From Euryarchaeota archaeon UBA28 (lineage in GTDB: Archaea > Thermoplasmatota > Poseidoniia > Poseidoniales > Thalassarchaeaceae), in NCBI GenBank assembly GCA_002501605.1, contig DANW01000015.1:1-29228 (forward strand): a DNA stretch of 29,228 nucleotides. The letters are read 5' to 3'. The position numbers were made by a program, and so were the translations under genes. Positions 7,752 through 15,773 of this stretch are shown piece after piece. Position 1 is the stretch's first letter; each line of letters starts with the position of its first letter. Below the pieces are notes generated by a model. That model did not search any database, was not told where the DNA came from, and saw only the letters and a list, made by a program, of their open reading frames with translations.

Positions 7752-9512
7752 ATGTCCGAAGTCAGACACCCATTGTCCAGGCTTCTTTCGAAACTCGAAG
7801 ACCATAGGTCAACCGTCATCCTAGCCTCCATCTGCTCTGTATTGAACAAGGTATGGGACCTAGCCCCGCCAGTCCTAATCGGAATGGCAATAGATGTCGT
7901 GTCATCCAGAGAGAACTCTTTCCTAGCAGAGCTGGGATATCCTGATGTGTACCAGCAACTGTATATACTGACTGGATTCACAGTGTTAATTTGGGTGTTG
8001 GAATCAATCTTCCAATATCTGTATGCAGTCCTTTGGAGGAACCTGGCCCAAACAGCTCAGCACGAACTGAGGATGTCTGCATACTCCCATATCCAAGATT
8101 TAGAGATGCAATGGTTCTCACAGCAGTCTACTGGTAGTTTAATGGCAATTATGAATGACGATGTTAACCAGCTAGAGAGGTTTCTGGATCAAGGGGCAAC
8201 AGACCTTCTACAAGTCGCTACCACCATTATTGTGGTAGGGGGAATCATGTTCTCAGTTGCTCCTGAGGTGGCTTTGTGGGCAATAGTCCCGATACCTGTG
8301 ATTGTTGCAGGCTCATTCATCTATCAGAGGAGAATCGGCGTCAGATATTCCAAAGTGAGGTCTCAAGTAGCAGATTTGAATGCTCTCTTGAATAACAATC
8401 TACAAGGCATTACCACGATTAAATCATTCACTGCAGAGAGACGGGAAGCTAAGAGGGTAAGTGATGCTTCTGAGTCGTATAAGGAGGCAAATAGAGAGGC
8501 AATCAGGCTTTCTGCCTCATTCGTCCCAATCATTAGGATGGCAATCCTATTCGCATTCTCCGCTAACATGCTCGTTGGGGGCTGGATGGCACTTGAGGGC
8601 ACTATCAGTCTCGGCGCGTATTCAGTAATCGTATTCATAACTCAAAGACTTCTATGGCCATTAACTAGACTTGGCGAGACTTTCGATTTGTATCAGAGAG
8701 CGATGGCTTCAACGACCAGAGTACTTGATCTCCTTGATACCGAAGTAGGGATAATCGAAGGAGATTTGGAGATGGATCGAGTCGTTGGCGAGATATCATT
8801 CAATAAACTGGTATTCTCCTATCCAGAAAGAGAGAAAGTATTGGATGGCTTAGAATTGGTCATTCCCGCTGGGCAGACGGTGGGCCTCGTAGGCTCTACA
8901 GGTTCTGGAAAAACTACACTTGTCAGGCTCCTAATGAGATTCCATGATCCAGATTCAGGCAGGATATTGCTAGATGGCAACCATCTTACTGAACTCAAGC
9001 TCGATTCCCTGAGGAGCTCCATCTCACTAGTAAGTCAGAACACTACGTTGTTTCCGGGTTCCGTTCTTGATAACATCAGATATGGCAAGCCAGACGCTTC
9101 TATTGAATCCGCAAGAGAGGCGGCCAATATAGCCGAAGCCACTGAATTCATCGATATTCTCCCTAACGGCTGGCACACTGAGATAGGAGAGGGGGGACAC
9201 CGTCTATCGGGGGGCCAAAGACAGAGAATAGCCATAGCCAGAGCAGTTCTGAAGGATGCTCCAATACTAATTCTCGATGAAGCAACAAGCAATGTGGATA
9301 ACGAGACTGAAGCTGCTTTGAAGAGATCTATAGAGAGAATATCAAGGGGAAGGACAACGCTGATAATCGCACACAGACTTTCCACAGTCAGAAATGCAGA
9401 CATCATTGCAGTCTTGAACAAGGGAAGAATATCAGAAATAGGCACTCATGAGTCATTGTTAGAAAAAGACGGAATTTACTCTAAACTATGGTCAGTCCAG
9501 ACTGGCGAGTGA
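7752..9512 (+). CDS. ABC transporter, fused membrane and ATPase domains (MsbA/MDR-type exporter)
   Basis: This is a half-transporter of 586 aa that should work as a homodimer and export a lipid, drug or peptide. The N-terminal ~330 residues form a six-helix exporter membrane domain. It includes the coupling-helix region HELRMSAYSHIQDLEMQWFS and the NNLQGITTIKSFTAE segment typical of this class. The C-terminal ATPase has Walker A GSTGSGKTT near residue 381, Q-loop SLVSQNTTLFPGS, signature LSGGQRQR near 485, Walker B ILILDEATSNVD near 505-516 and an H-loop IIAHR. The start is set at 7752 (MSEVRHPLS); a longer frame from 7653 overlaps the lipoprotein gene and adds no conserved sequence. Substrate cannot be deduced. 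A link to the upstream lipoprotein is possible but unproven. Confidence 0.9.
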   Translation: MSEVRHPLSRLLSKLEDHRSTVILASICSVLNKVWDLAPPVLIGMAIDVVSSRENSFLAELGYPDVYQQLYILTGFTVLIWVLESIFQYLYAVLWRNLAQTAQHELRMSAYSHIQDLEMQWFSQQSTGSLMAIMNDDVNQLERFLDQGATDLLQVATTIIVVGGIMFSVAPEVALWAIVPIPVIVAGSFIYQRRIGVRYSKVRSQVADLNALLNNNLQGITTIKSFTAERREAKRVSDASESYKEANREAIRLSASFVPIIRMAILFAFSANMLVGGWMALEGTISLGAYSVIVFITQRLLWPLTRLGETFDLYQRAMASTTRVLDLLDTEVGIIEGDLEMDRVVGEISFNKLVFSYPEREKVLDGLELVIPAGQTVGLVGSTGSGKTTLVRLLMRFHDPDSGRILLDGNHLTELKLDSLRSSISLVSQNTTLFPGSVLDNIRYGKPDASIESAREAANIAEATEFIDILPNGWHTEIGEGGHRLSGGQRQRIAIARAVLKDAPILILDEATSNVDNETEAALKRSIERISRGRTTLIIAHRLSTVRNADIIAVLNKGRISEIGTHESLLEKDGIYSKLWSVQTGE

Positions 9513-9559
9513 AACTTCAGCACCTGAGGAGTCATTAAATCGCCCCCTCTCCGAAAGCT

Positions 9560-9964
9560 ATGGAAGATGACACTATGTTCCCACCTACCTTTCCGGGTTT
9601 CGGACGTATGGTCGGCCTTAGACCAGTATCTATTGGTGACGGGGAATGCACAGTTGAAGTTACGGTTTTACAATCACACCTGAATGCTGGCAGTGTTGCG
9701 CATGGGGGCCTGCATGCTACCCTCCTAGATACTGCCCTTGGGGGTGCCCTATTGTCACTGGTAGCCCCGAAGGAATGGTGCGCAACCGCGGAGATTGTTG
9801 TTTCCTACATAAGGCCCTCAAAAGAGGGAACGACTCTTACTGCCAATGGAAGAGTGGTCAAGAGAGGTAAGAACATCGCACACATGGAGGGGGAAATCAC
9901 TGATTCGAAAGGACTCCTGATTGCCACAGCAAAGGGTACATGGGCAATCTGGAAAGTGGATTGA
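9560..9964 (+). CDS. PaaI-like hotdog-fold thioesterase
   Basis: This 134-aa protein is probably an acyl-CoA thioesterase of the PaaI/YdiI (4HBT) family, acting in the cytoplasm as a dimer or tetramer. The family motif is visible: N42 followed by VAHGG (46-50) and then LLDTALGGAL with the helix acid D57, and the C-terminal strands ATAEIVVSYIRP and GRVVKRGKNIAHMEGEI. Length is normal for the family. TTAAAT at 9535-9540 is about 23 nt upstream of the ATG and may be its TATA box. It stands between the exporter and two small membrane proteins, and the acyl substrate is unknown. Confidence 0.85.
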   Translation: MEDDTMFPPTFPGFGRMVGLRPVSIGDGECTVEVTVLQSHLNAGSVAHGGLHATLLDTALGGALLSLVAPKEWCATAEIVVSYIRPSKEGTTLTANGRVVKRGKNIAHMEGEITDSKGLLIATAKGTWAIWKVD

Positions 9965-10025
9965 AAATCAAAAATGATCAATCTGCCGGGAACACCTTGA
10001 TGAGCCACCGCCCCCTCCTGTTAGC

Positions 10026-10373
10026 ATGGCAAGAGTCGACTCGCTTCTTTGGTTTATGCTTGGTGTTGCACAACTCCTCATTGGATCACAAGTAGGATCA
10101 TCTGGCGTATTCCTTGAGTTATTGAGTATCTTGCTTAACGTTTCGGGGGGTAGCTCCTTGATGCTGGGACTTTATTTCCTAATATTCCTCGCTAGGCATG
10201 AAAAGGAATTTTCCGAGGCATATTCAAAGATGGAGAAGACCGAATTTGTTAGGGACGGAACCGGTAGAATAATTGATGTGGCAGACAAAACTCCAAAGGC
10301 AGTAAAGGCAATATGGTACTCAATCCCGGCTTTCATGACATTTCTAGGTCTTCTAGCATGGCTCATAGGCTGA
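10026..10373 (+). CDS. small membrane protein of unknown function (three predicted TM helices)
   Basis: This 115-aa protein has hydrophobic segments at about 6-28, 35-55 and 95-114. Between the second and third is a charged cytoplasmic-type stretch (about 56-90) with RHEKEFSEAYSKMEKTEF. No family is recognised. It is followed after 4 nt by another small membrane protein gene, so the two are probably co-transcribed and may form a complex. Upstream of the ATG there is a C-rich tract CCGCCCCCTCC (10008-10018), also seen before 9560 and, in shorter form, before 6644. Confidence 0.7.
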   Translation: MARVDSLLWFMLGVAQLLIGSQVGSSGVFLELLSILLNVSGGSSLMLGLYFLIFLARHEKEFSEAYSKMEKTEFVRDGTGRIIDVADKTPKAVKAIWYSIPAFMTFLGLLAWLIG

Positions 10374-10377
10374 GATT

Positions 10378-10647
10378 ATGAATGACAAGAATTCGGGCTT
10401 TGAGGATCTGATTGATCGAATGATAGAGAATCCTGCCTATGATCAAATGGGCGGGTATCAGATTTTCCTAAGAAGATTCGCGATCCCTGTGATTATGATT
10501 CTCATCGCCCTTTTCATTTACACTTCATTAGACGAGTATATTAGCAGTAGCTGGAACCTAGTAATTACATCGATAATCACCGGCTCCTCACTAGGTCCAA
10601 TACTCGCCGCAGAAAGGTATCTTGCAATGAGAAACAGCAAGAAGTAA
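10378..10647 (+). CDS. small membrane protein of unknown function (two predicted TM helices)
   Basis: This 89-aa protein starts 4 nt after the preceding stop. An acidic N-terminal ~35 residues precedes two hydrophobic segments at about 38-57 and 61-80, and it ends in a basic RNSKK tail. No family is recognised. The tight spacing and similar character suggest a functional pair with the gene at 10026. No catalytic motif is visible. Confidence 0.65.
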   Translation: MNDKNSGFEDLIDRMIENPAYDQMGGYQIFLRRFAIPVIMILIALFIYTSLDEYISSSWNLVITSIITGSSLGPILAAERYLAMRNSKK

Positions 10648-10664
10648 GTAAATCAACCGAGAAG

Positions 10665-10671
10665 AATAAAA
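10665..10671 (+). promoter_or_regulatory. TATA box of the zinc-ribbon small gene
   Basis: AATAAAA at 10665-10671 is centred 26 nt before the ATG at 10694. The spacing matches a leaderless transcript and supports the reality of the 45-codon gene that follows. Confidence 0.5.
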
Positions 10672-10693
10672 CCCAGTTATTCCCAATAGTTTC

Positions 10694-10831
10694 ATGGATC
10701 ACGATCACTGTAAGTCAATGACCTGTGTCTGTGGGTACAGGGGGGACGCTGTTCCGAGGAGACAGCACATGGAATGCCCTAATTGCCTCAGAGTGGTCGA
10801 GGCGTGTTGTGAAGGAGTCCCTAACTATTGA
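10694..10831 (+). CDS. 45-aa Cys-rich zinc-ribbon-like small protein
   Basis: This short open frame encodes 45 aa with seven Cys (6, 11, 13, 28, 31, 38, 39) and three His (3, 5, 25). The spacing CVCGYRGD (11-18) with CPNCLR (28-33) matches a zinc-ribbon knuckle pair, a pattern rare by chance. It lies in an otherwise empty 236-bp gap between two genes and has its own TATA-like element at leaderless spacing. Small zinc-ribbon proteins are common in archaea and often bind nucleic acid or protein; no specific family or function is assigned. The start has an unusual MDHDHC, which could also contribute metal ligands. Confidence 0.7.
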   Translation: MDHDHCKSMTCVCGYRGDAVPRRQHMECPNCLRVVEACCEGVPNY

Positions 10832-10883
10832 ATAGAGTGAAATTAGCCGAATGTGTCAAATGCCGTAGCCCCTAGGCAGGGCC

Positions 10884-11483
10884 ATGGTGGATATCAACGA
10901 TTTCAACCTGTTCGACCTTGTCGGGCTTGGCGATGCAACTGGTTTAGAGTGGATTTTTGGAATTTCTGCCTTGTTAGGTGGAATCCTCTTCCTACTCTGG
11001 TTCATACTAATGCTAGTCGGGGGAGTTGCTGAAGGAGTATTCGAAGGGCTATTTGGAATAGAGATAGATGTCATGAGCTCAGACGCCTCATTCAAGGCAC
11101 TAACATTCCAAGGAGTAATGGCGTTCATGATGTTCTTCGGTCTCGCGGGCCTGTGGGTCCTGAAATCAGATGGAACCGATCCAGTAGCTGTTGCTGCAGG
11201 CGGAATTGCAGGTACAGCATCCATGTATGGGACGGCAAAACTGTTTGAGTTATTTATTGCCATGCAATCATCAGGGAACGTGGAGATAGGAGACACAGTG
11301 GGTTCCAAGGGGCAAGTTTACCTTGTCATCCCACACGAGGGAGTGGGGCAAGTTCAGATAGAGACTAACGGCTCATTGAGTACATACAATGCAAGGTCAG
11401 AGGACCAGCAAGAGATTGGAACGGGAAGACTGATAGAGGTAGTTGGAACGATGGGAGAAGTCCTATTGGTCAAACGAATATGA
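10884..11483 (+). CDS. NfeD/YqiJ-like membrane protein with C-terminal OB-fold domain
   Basis: This 199-aa protein has three hydrophobic segments (about 24-48, 72-93, 99-118). A soluble C-terminal domain of about 65 residues follows (VEIGDTVGSKGQVYLVIPHEGVG..., ending GEVLLVKRI) with the beta-strand pattern of NfeD/YqiJ OB-fold domains. The next gene is a flotillin, the standard partner of this family (YqiJ-YqiK, YuaF-FloT). That context, rather than any single residue motif, makes the call. In bacteria these pairs organise membrane microdomains; this is inferred here for an archaeal membrane. No SD or clear TATA is seen upstream. The gap to the flotillin is 85 nt and contains a hairpin. Confidence 0.78.
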   Translation: MVDINDFNLFDLVGLGDATGLEWIFGISALLGGILFLLWFILMLVGGVAEGVFEGLFGIEIDVMSSDASFKALTFQGVMAFMMFFGLAGLWVLKSDGTDPVAVAAGGIAGTASMYGTAKLFELFIAMQSSGNVEIGDTVGSKGQVYLVIPHEGVGQVQIETNGSLSTYNARSEDQQEIGTGRLIEVVGTMGEVLLVKRI

Positions 11484-11532
11484 TTCGCGTCTGGAGTAAC
11501 GTAAAACCAACATTTCGGGAAAGACTTCATGA

Positions 11533-11557
11533 CCTGTACCTTCGTCTTGGGTACAGG
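11533..11557 (+). promoter_or_regulatory. hairpin overlapping the flotillin ribosome-binding site
   Basis: CCTGTACC (11533-11540) and GGTACAGG (11550-11557) are perfect 8-bp inverted repeats around a 9-nt loop. The right arm overlaps AGGAG (11555-11559), which lies 9 nt before the flotillin ATG at 11569 and is complementary to the 16S tail. An AT-rich GTAAAACC around 11501-11508 is about 27 nt before the hairpin, so a transcript could begin at it. Folding would partly bury the ribosome site. The dyad could instead be a protein operator on DNA. Confidence 0.5.
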
Positions 11558-11568
11558 AGTGGAACGTA

Positions 11569-13014
11569 ATGATAATGGCAGCGCTCAGACAATCAGAAGG
11601 AGCAGACGGTGGAACGATAGGTACAATAATGATTTTTGCGATCATTTTAGTGCTTGTCGCAGCAGTGATATTTTTCTCACAGAGGTACAAAAGGTGCCCC
11701 CCAGATCAGGTAATGGTCATCTATGGTAGGACTGCAAAAGCTGCTGATGGAAGGGCCAAACCTTCTAGGGTAGTACATGGCGGAGCGGCGCTGGTTTGGC
11801 CACTGATCCAGGACTATGCGTACATTTCCCTCAAACCAATGCCCATCAATATCGACTTGAAAGGTGCGCTTTCACTACAGAATATCAGGATAAATGTCCC
11901 TAGCACATTCACGGTCGGTGTAAGTAAGGAGCCCTCAATTATGGCCAATGCGGCTGAGAGGCTTCTTGGATTCAAGATACCAGAGATAGAAAAACTCGCA
12001 GAAGAAATCATTCTAGGTCAATTGCGTCTCACTGTCGCATCGTTGACAATCGAGCAAATTAATCAGGACCGTGATGCTTTCCTATCTCTAATCACCCAGA
12101 ACGTAGACCAAGAGCTTAGGAAATTCGGACTCACTCAGCTTAACGTGAATATCGTGGATATAACAGACGAATCTGACTATATCGAGAGCATTGGTAAGAA
12201 GGCGGCGGCTACCGCAGTCGAAAATGCAAGGGTCGATGTAGCCAACGCTGAGAGGGATGGGGCAATCGGTGCCGCCATCGCCAGTAAGGAAAGGGAAATC
12301 ACTGTTGCAGAGAATATGGCTGCAGCCGAGAAAGGAAGGAAGGCGGCTGAAGCAGATCAGCGTGTTTTCGTAGAACAGCAAGAGGCGATGGCAATTTCTG
12401 GGGAGAATGCCGCTCAAGCAGAAATAGCCCGTGCTAATGCAGATCTAGCCGAAGCTGAAGCCTCAGCTAAACAAAGGGCTGATATTGCCAAGGCGCAAGC
12501 AGAAGCGGAAATACAGAAGGCTTTCTACTCTGAGGAGGAGGAGAGGCTAAAGGCCAGTGAGATCGTCCAAGTAACTATCCAAAAGCAACAGATAGAGATA
12601 GCTGCGGAAGCCGAAGCTGAGAGACAGAGAAGAGTGGCCAGAGGAGAGGCTGATGCAATTTTGGCCAAGTACGAGGCAGAAGCAGAAGGAATCCAGAAGG
12701 TTTTGGATGCTAAGGCCCAGGGTTACAGCAACCTGGTGAGTAGTGCCTCAGGCGATCCAAAAGCTGCCGCAACACTATTGATGGTTGAGAAAATAGAGAA
12801 CATGGTCGCGGCACAAACCGAGGCCATCAGAAATCTGAAGATCGACAAAATTACTGTTTGGGACAGTGGCAATAATTCAGAGGGTTCCTCTGCCACTAGC
12901 AACTTTGTCAGTAGTCTCGTTCAGAGCCTCCCTCCAATACACGATGTAGCCAAGATGTCAGGTGTCGAATTACCGGACTATCTAGGTTCAATGACAGAAG
13001 ACGATCAGTCTTGA
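11569..13014 (+). CDS. flotillin-like SPFH/band 7 protein
   Basis: This 481-aa membrane scaffold has one N-terminal TM helix (about 17-37), then an SPFH/band 7 domain (about 42-200; CPPDQVMVIYGRT at its start). A long Ala/Glu/Lys/Gln-rich coiled coil follows (about 205-375) with repeated AEAEA blocks, and the C-terminal tail resembles bacterial flotillin YqiK. Flotillins oligomerise on the membrane and influence fluidity and assembly of membrane complexes. It follows an NfeD-like gene, its usual partner. The alternative start at 11575 (second ATG) would lose two residues only. A hairpin overlaps the ribosome site. The role in an archaeon with ether lipids is not known. Confidence 0.9.
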   Translation: MIMAALRQSEGADGGTIGTIMIFAIILVLVAAVIFFSQRYKRCPPDQVMVIYGRTAKAADGRAKPSRVVHGGAALVWPLIQDYAYISLKPMPINIDLKGALSLQNIRINVPSTFTVGVSKEPSIMANAAERLLGFKIPEIEKLAEEIILGQLRLTVASLTIEQINQDRDAFLSLITQNVDQELRKFGLTQLNVNIVDITDESDYIESIGKKAAATAVENARVDVANAERDGAIGAAIASKEREITVAENMAAAEKGRKAAEADQRVFVEQQEAMAISGENAAQAEIARANADLAEAEASAKQRADIAKAQAEAEIQKAFYSEEEERLKASEIVQVTIQKQQIEIAAEAEAERQRRVARGEADAILAKYEAEAEGIQKVLDAKAQGYSNLVSSASGDPKAAATLLMVEKIENMVAAQTEAIRNLKIDKITVWDSGNNSEGSSATSNFVSSLVQSLPPIHDVAKMSGVELPDYLGSMTEDDQS

Positions 13015-13063
13015 AGAAGCTGATAATAGTCAGACTCTTGAGGAATATCCTCCTGCGTCAATC

Positions 13064-14299
13064 ATGGAAGATGACGACGTAGTCATAGTTGGTGGCGCAA
13101 GAACTCCCTTTTGCGAGTGGCTAGGGGGGAAGAGAGGAGATGGCGGTAAAGGCGGAAGGCTATCATCCATATCCGCCGAAGAGCTCGGCTCAATCGCAAT
13201 AAAGGGAGCGTTGGAAAAAACCGGTACAGAACCGTCAGAAGTCGATCACGTAGTCATGGGACACGCTCTTCAGACCTCTCCTCAGGCCATTTTTGGTGCT
13301 CGTAGGGCAGGATTACTATCCGGAATACCCCAAGAAGTGCCCATGCTCACTCTCAATAGACTCTGTGGGAGTGGCGCTCAATCAGTAGTCTCCGCAGCCC
13401 AAATGATCATGTTAGGAGAAGCTGAGACTGTAATAGCCGGAGGGATGGAAAATCTCAGTCAAGCCCCTCATGTGTTGAGAGATATGAGGGATATCTACAA
13501 ACTCGGAAGGCCACCTAGGATGGGAGATGAGATTCCAAAGGATATGGAAGATTACCTCTTCACTAATCTAAGAGATGATGTCTGTGGATACTTCATGGCC
13601 CAAACCAGTGATGAACTCTGCAGAAGGCTCGAAATATCACGAGAAGAGGCAGACAAATTTGCTGCGTTGAGCCACCAGAGAACCGAGGAAAGTATCAGGA
13701 ATGGAATATGGGATGAGGAGATTGTCGAGGTAGTCACAGATGAAGGGATTCTAGGCCCCTCTCACGATGACCATGTAGTATTGGGTACGACTGAAGAATC
13801 CCTGTCTGAGCTTAGGACTCATTTCGGCCCAGAATCATTGGTCACAGCTGGTAATGCGTCAGGGGTAGTAGATGGGGCAGCAGCTCTCGTAATCAAGTCT
13901 GGATCTAGAGCAAAGTCAGATGGCGACTCCCCTCTATCGAGGATATTGTCATGGGGGATAGTGGGACTAGATCCAAAAATTATGGCTCACGGGCCCGTTC
14001 CAAGTAGCCTTCTTGCGTTGCAGAAAGCTGGTTTGGGAATAGGGGACATCGATCTCTGGGAGATTAACGAAGCCTTTGCCGGACAGTGCGTTGCCTGTAT
14101 CAAGGACCTCGGAATTGATCCAGACAGGGTGAATGTAAATGGGGGCGCAGTAGGTCTCGGACACCCACTCGCCGCTACAGGGACCCGACTCCTTCTCACA
14201 CTGTCGTTGGAACTGAAGAGAAGAGGCGGAAAGTATGGAGTTGCTACTGCATGCATAGGCGGAGGCCAGGGCATAGCAGTTGTAATCGAGTCATTGTAA
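13064..14299 (+). CDS. acetyl-CoA C-acetyltransferase (thiolase)
   Basis: This thiolase has 411 aa. It condenses two acetyl-CoA to acetoacetyl-CoA or cleaves 3-ketoacyl-CoA. All catalytic blocks are present: nucleophile Cys101 in NRLCGSGAQS, NEAFAG (335-340), His367 in GLGHPLAATG and Cys397 in CIGGGQG. This full set places it with active bacterial/eukaryotic-type thiolases rather than the archaeal HMG-CoA-linked SCP2-like type. There is a short Gly/Lys-rich insertion at about 21-31 after ARTPFCEWL. Direction cannot be decided from sequence; no beta-oxidation or mevalonate genes lie nearby. It follows the flotillin gene by 49 nt and precedes a small membrane protein gene. Confidence 0.92.
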   Translation: MEDDDVVIVGGARTPFCEWLGGKRGDGGKGGRLSSISAEELGSIAIKGALEKTGTEPSEVDHVVMGHALQTSPQAIFGARRAGLLSGIPQEVPMLTLNRLCGSGAQSVVSAAQMIMLGEAETVIAGGMENLSQAPHVLRDMRDIYKLGRPPRMGDEIPKDMEDYLFTNLRDDVCGYFMAQTSDELCRRLEISREEADKFAALSHQRTEESIRNGIWDEEIVEVVTDEGILGPSHDDHVVLGTTEESLSELRTHFGPESLVTAGNASGVVDGAAALVIKSGSRAKSDGDSPLSRILSWGIVGLDPKIMAHGPVPSSLLALQKAGLGIGDIDLWEINEAFAGQCVACIKDLGIDPDRVNVNGGAVGLGHPLAATGTRLLLTLSLELKRRGGKYGVATACIGGGQGIAVVIESL

Positions 14300-14324
14300 G
14301 CAATCAGATTCAGAAGGTGTGTTC

Positions 14325-14564
14325 ATGAGCTCGACAAAAAAACGTAGTTTGATCAAGACTGTGACGTGGAGGATAATAGCTACGACTGATACCTTCATCC
14401 TGACACTACTTTCTGCAACATGGTTCTCTGATGACTTAGGTATTGACTCATCAGAGGCATTTGCATTGGCGGGAACCGTTGCTGGACTGGAGGTTGTTAC
14501 GAAGATGATATTGTATTATCTTCATGAGAGGGGATGGAGCTCACTAGAATGGGGCCAAATTTGA
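14325..14564 (+). CDS. DUF2061 family small membrane protein
   Basis: This 79-aa protein matches DUF2061: a basic start (STKKRSLIKTVTWRIIAT) with the characteristic K-T-x-T-W-R, a hydrophobic segment (about 16-34) and a second around 45-66 (FALAGTVAGLEVVTKMILYYLHER), ending WGQI. Family function is unknown; some members lie next to sulfate-assimilation genes. The ATG at 14325 is preceded by GAAGG at 14313-14317 with 7-nt spacing. A GTG at 14319 would add two residues. It converges on traB. Confidence 0.8.
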   Translation: MSSTKKRSLIKTVTWRIIATTDTFILTLLSATWFSDDLGIDSSEAFALAGTVAGLEVVTKMILYYLHERGWSSLEWGQI

Positions 14565-14578
14565 CGTAGCTGGGATTG

Positions 14579-14590
14579 GGAGTTTTTGGG
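14579..14590 (+). terminator. possible T-tract terminator
   Basis: GGGAGTTTTTGGG contains five T (14583-14587) about 20 nt after the DUF2061 stop, in the 44-nt convergent gap to traB. Archaeal termination needs T-tracts without obligatory hairpins, so it is a candidate only. Confidence 0.25.
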
Positions 14591-14608
14591 ACGGAAGCCG
14601 AATTCCTT

Positions 14609-15772
14609 TCATCCAACTAGTATTCCGATAATGGCCCCGCCTGCAATCCAAGCACCAGCCATCGAACCAACATTTCCCATTGCAGTCACCAATAGGACCT
14701 TCCCCACCCTATTCTTCCAGAATAATGAGATATCGTCAAGGGCCAAGAAATCCTTAGTGTCCCCAACCGTGGGGCTATCTAACTTGAATTGTGTATAGCC
14801 TGCGAACCAACCCGCGGCTAGCGTTGGATTCAGAGAGGTGATAGGTGACGCCAAAGCCCCAACAAGTGCAGAAAGCGGGTGTCCCCTGGCTATTATGACC
14901 CCGATTCCAGCAAGGGCCGCATTGAGGATGAGCCATGTCACTGCCGTCTGCCTAATTTGTGCTATTTCGCCATTGAGGGCCATGTATCCTAATGCACCAA
15001 ATAGAAACAGAGGAATCGAAGCTAGCAGGACCCTCGGCCAGATTCTCTTCGGAGGCTCTAAACTTAGCGTTGGAAGCTTTGATGTGAGCTCAATATCAGG
15101 CAAATTTAGATTCTCAATTATTCCCTCCAAATGTCCAGCACCAACTACCGCCAGAACTTTCCCCCTGCCCCTGATTTGTTGAATTCTGCCAGCTAAAAAC
15201 GTGTCCCTTTCATCAATTAGCACCCCTCCTGCATTAGGGGCGACTGCTCTGGCCTCCTCCATGAGCTTACTCATCATGTCAGAATCCTCCAATACCTCTT
15301 CGATGGAAACTTCTTCTTCATCACCATCAAAAATAAGGGTGTTCACAACCCTCCATCTTTCCATCATTCCCATTTTATGCCATGCCCTCTTGAGCGTAAT
15401 TACAACGTCTCTGTCTATCATTTCATATGGGATTTGAGCCTCTTCTGCACCCTCAACAGCAGCTAGTAGCTCAGCTCCCGGTTTTTCTCCGGTAGACAGC
15501 CCCATTTTTCTCTGTTGGACAGCAAGAGCTGACTGCAGTAGTATCATAGCAGATTTCCCCTCCTTGATGATCTTCAACAAGTCCTCAGAATCAAGCGTCT
15601 CAGGCTCTCTTAGGTTAGAAAGTCTGGAATCGCACAATTCGACCGCGACTACGTCAGGACTATACTCGAGGATCTGTGCCTTTACCGTCTCCACCGATTT
15701 ACTACTAACGTGGGCAGTACCAACGAGCCTGAGATTCTCATCAAAATCAACAACATTGTATTCATCGGACAA
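14609..15772 (-). CDS. traB: TraB/PrgY-like membrane-anchored putative metalloprotease
   Basis: This 387-aa protein belongs to the TraB/PrgY (pheromone shutdown) family within the GumN/Tiki group of putative metalloproteases. Conserved blocks are GTAHVS (18-23), VAVELCDSR (43-51), LIDERD (185-190) and GAGH (211-214); these His and Glu residues are the presumed metal ligands. About 150 C-terminal residues hold several hydrophobic segments (248-266, 278-296, 300-325, 358-386). The start is a TTG one nt after the folP stop, because an in-frame stop lies just upstream and GAGG sits 7 nt before it. It is therefore translationally linked with folP. The substrate in archaea is unknown. Confidence 0.88.
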   Translation of the reverse strand: MSDEYNVVDFDENLRLVGTAHVSSKSVETVKAQILEYSPDVVAVELCDSRLSNLREPETLDSEDLLKIIKEGKSAMILLQSALAVQQRKMGLSTGEKPGAELLAAVEGAEEAQIPYEMIDRDVVITLKRAWHKMGMMERWRVVNTLIFDGDEEEVSIEEVLEDSDMMSKLMEEARAVAPNAGGVLIDERDTFLAGRIQQIRGRGKVLAVVGAGHLEGIIENLNLPDIELTSKLPTLSLEPPKRIWPRVLLASIPLFLFGALGYMALNGEIAQIRQTAVTWLILNAALAGIGVIIARGHPLSALVGALASPITSLNPTLAAGWFAGYTQFKLDSPTVGDTKDFLALDDISLFWKNRVGKVLLVTAMGNVGSMAGAWIAGGAIIGILVG

Positions 15773-15773
15773 A

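Noticed and set aside
11529..11729. 66-codon plus-strand frame across the flotillin leader
   Set aside because: It overlaps the flotillin gene in another frame, has no recognisable domain, and contains the hairpin region.
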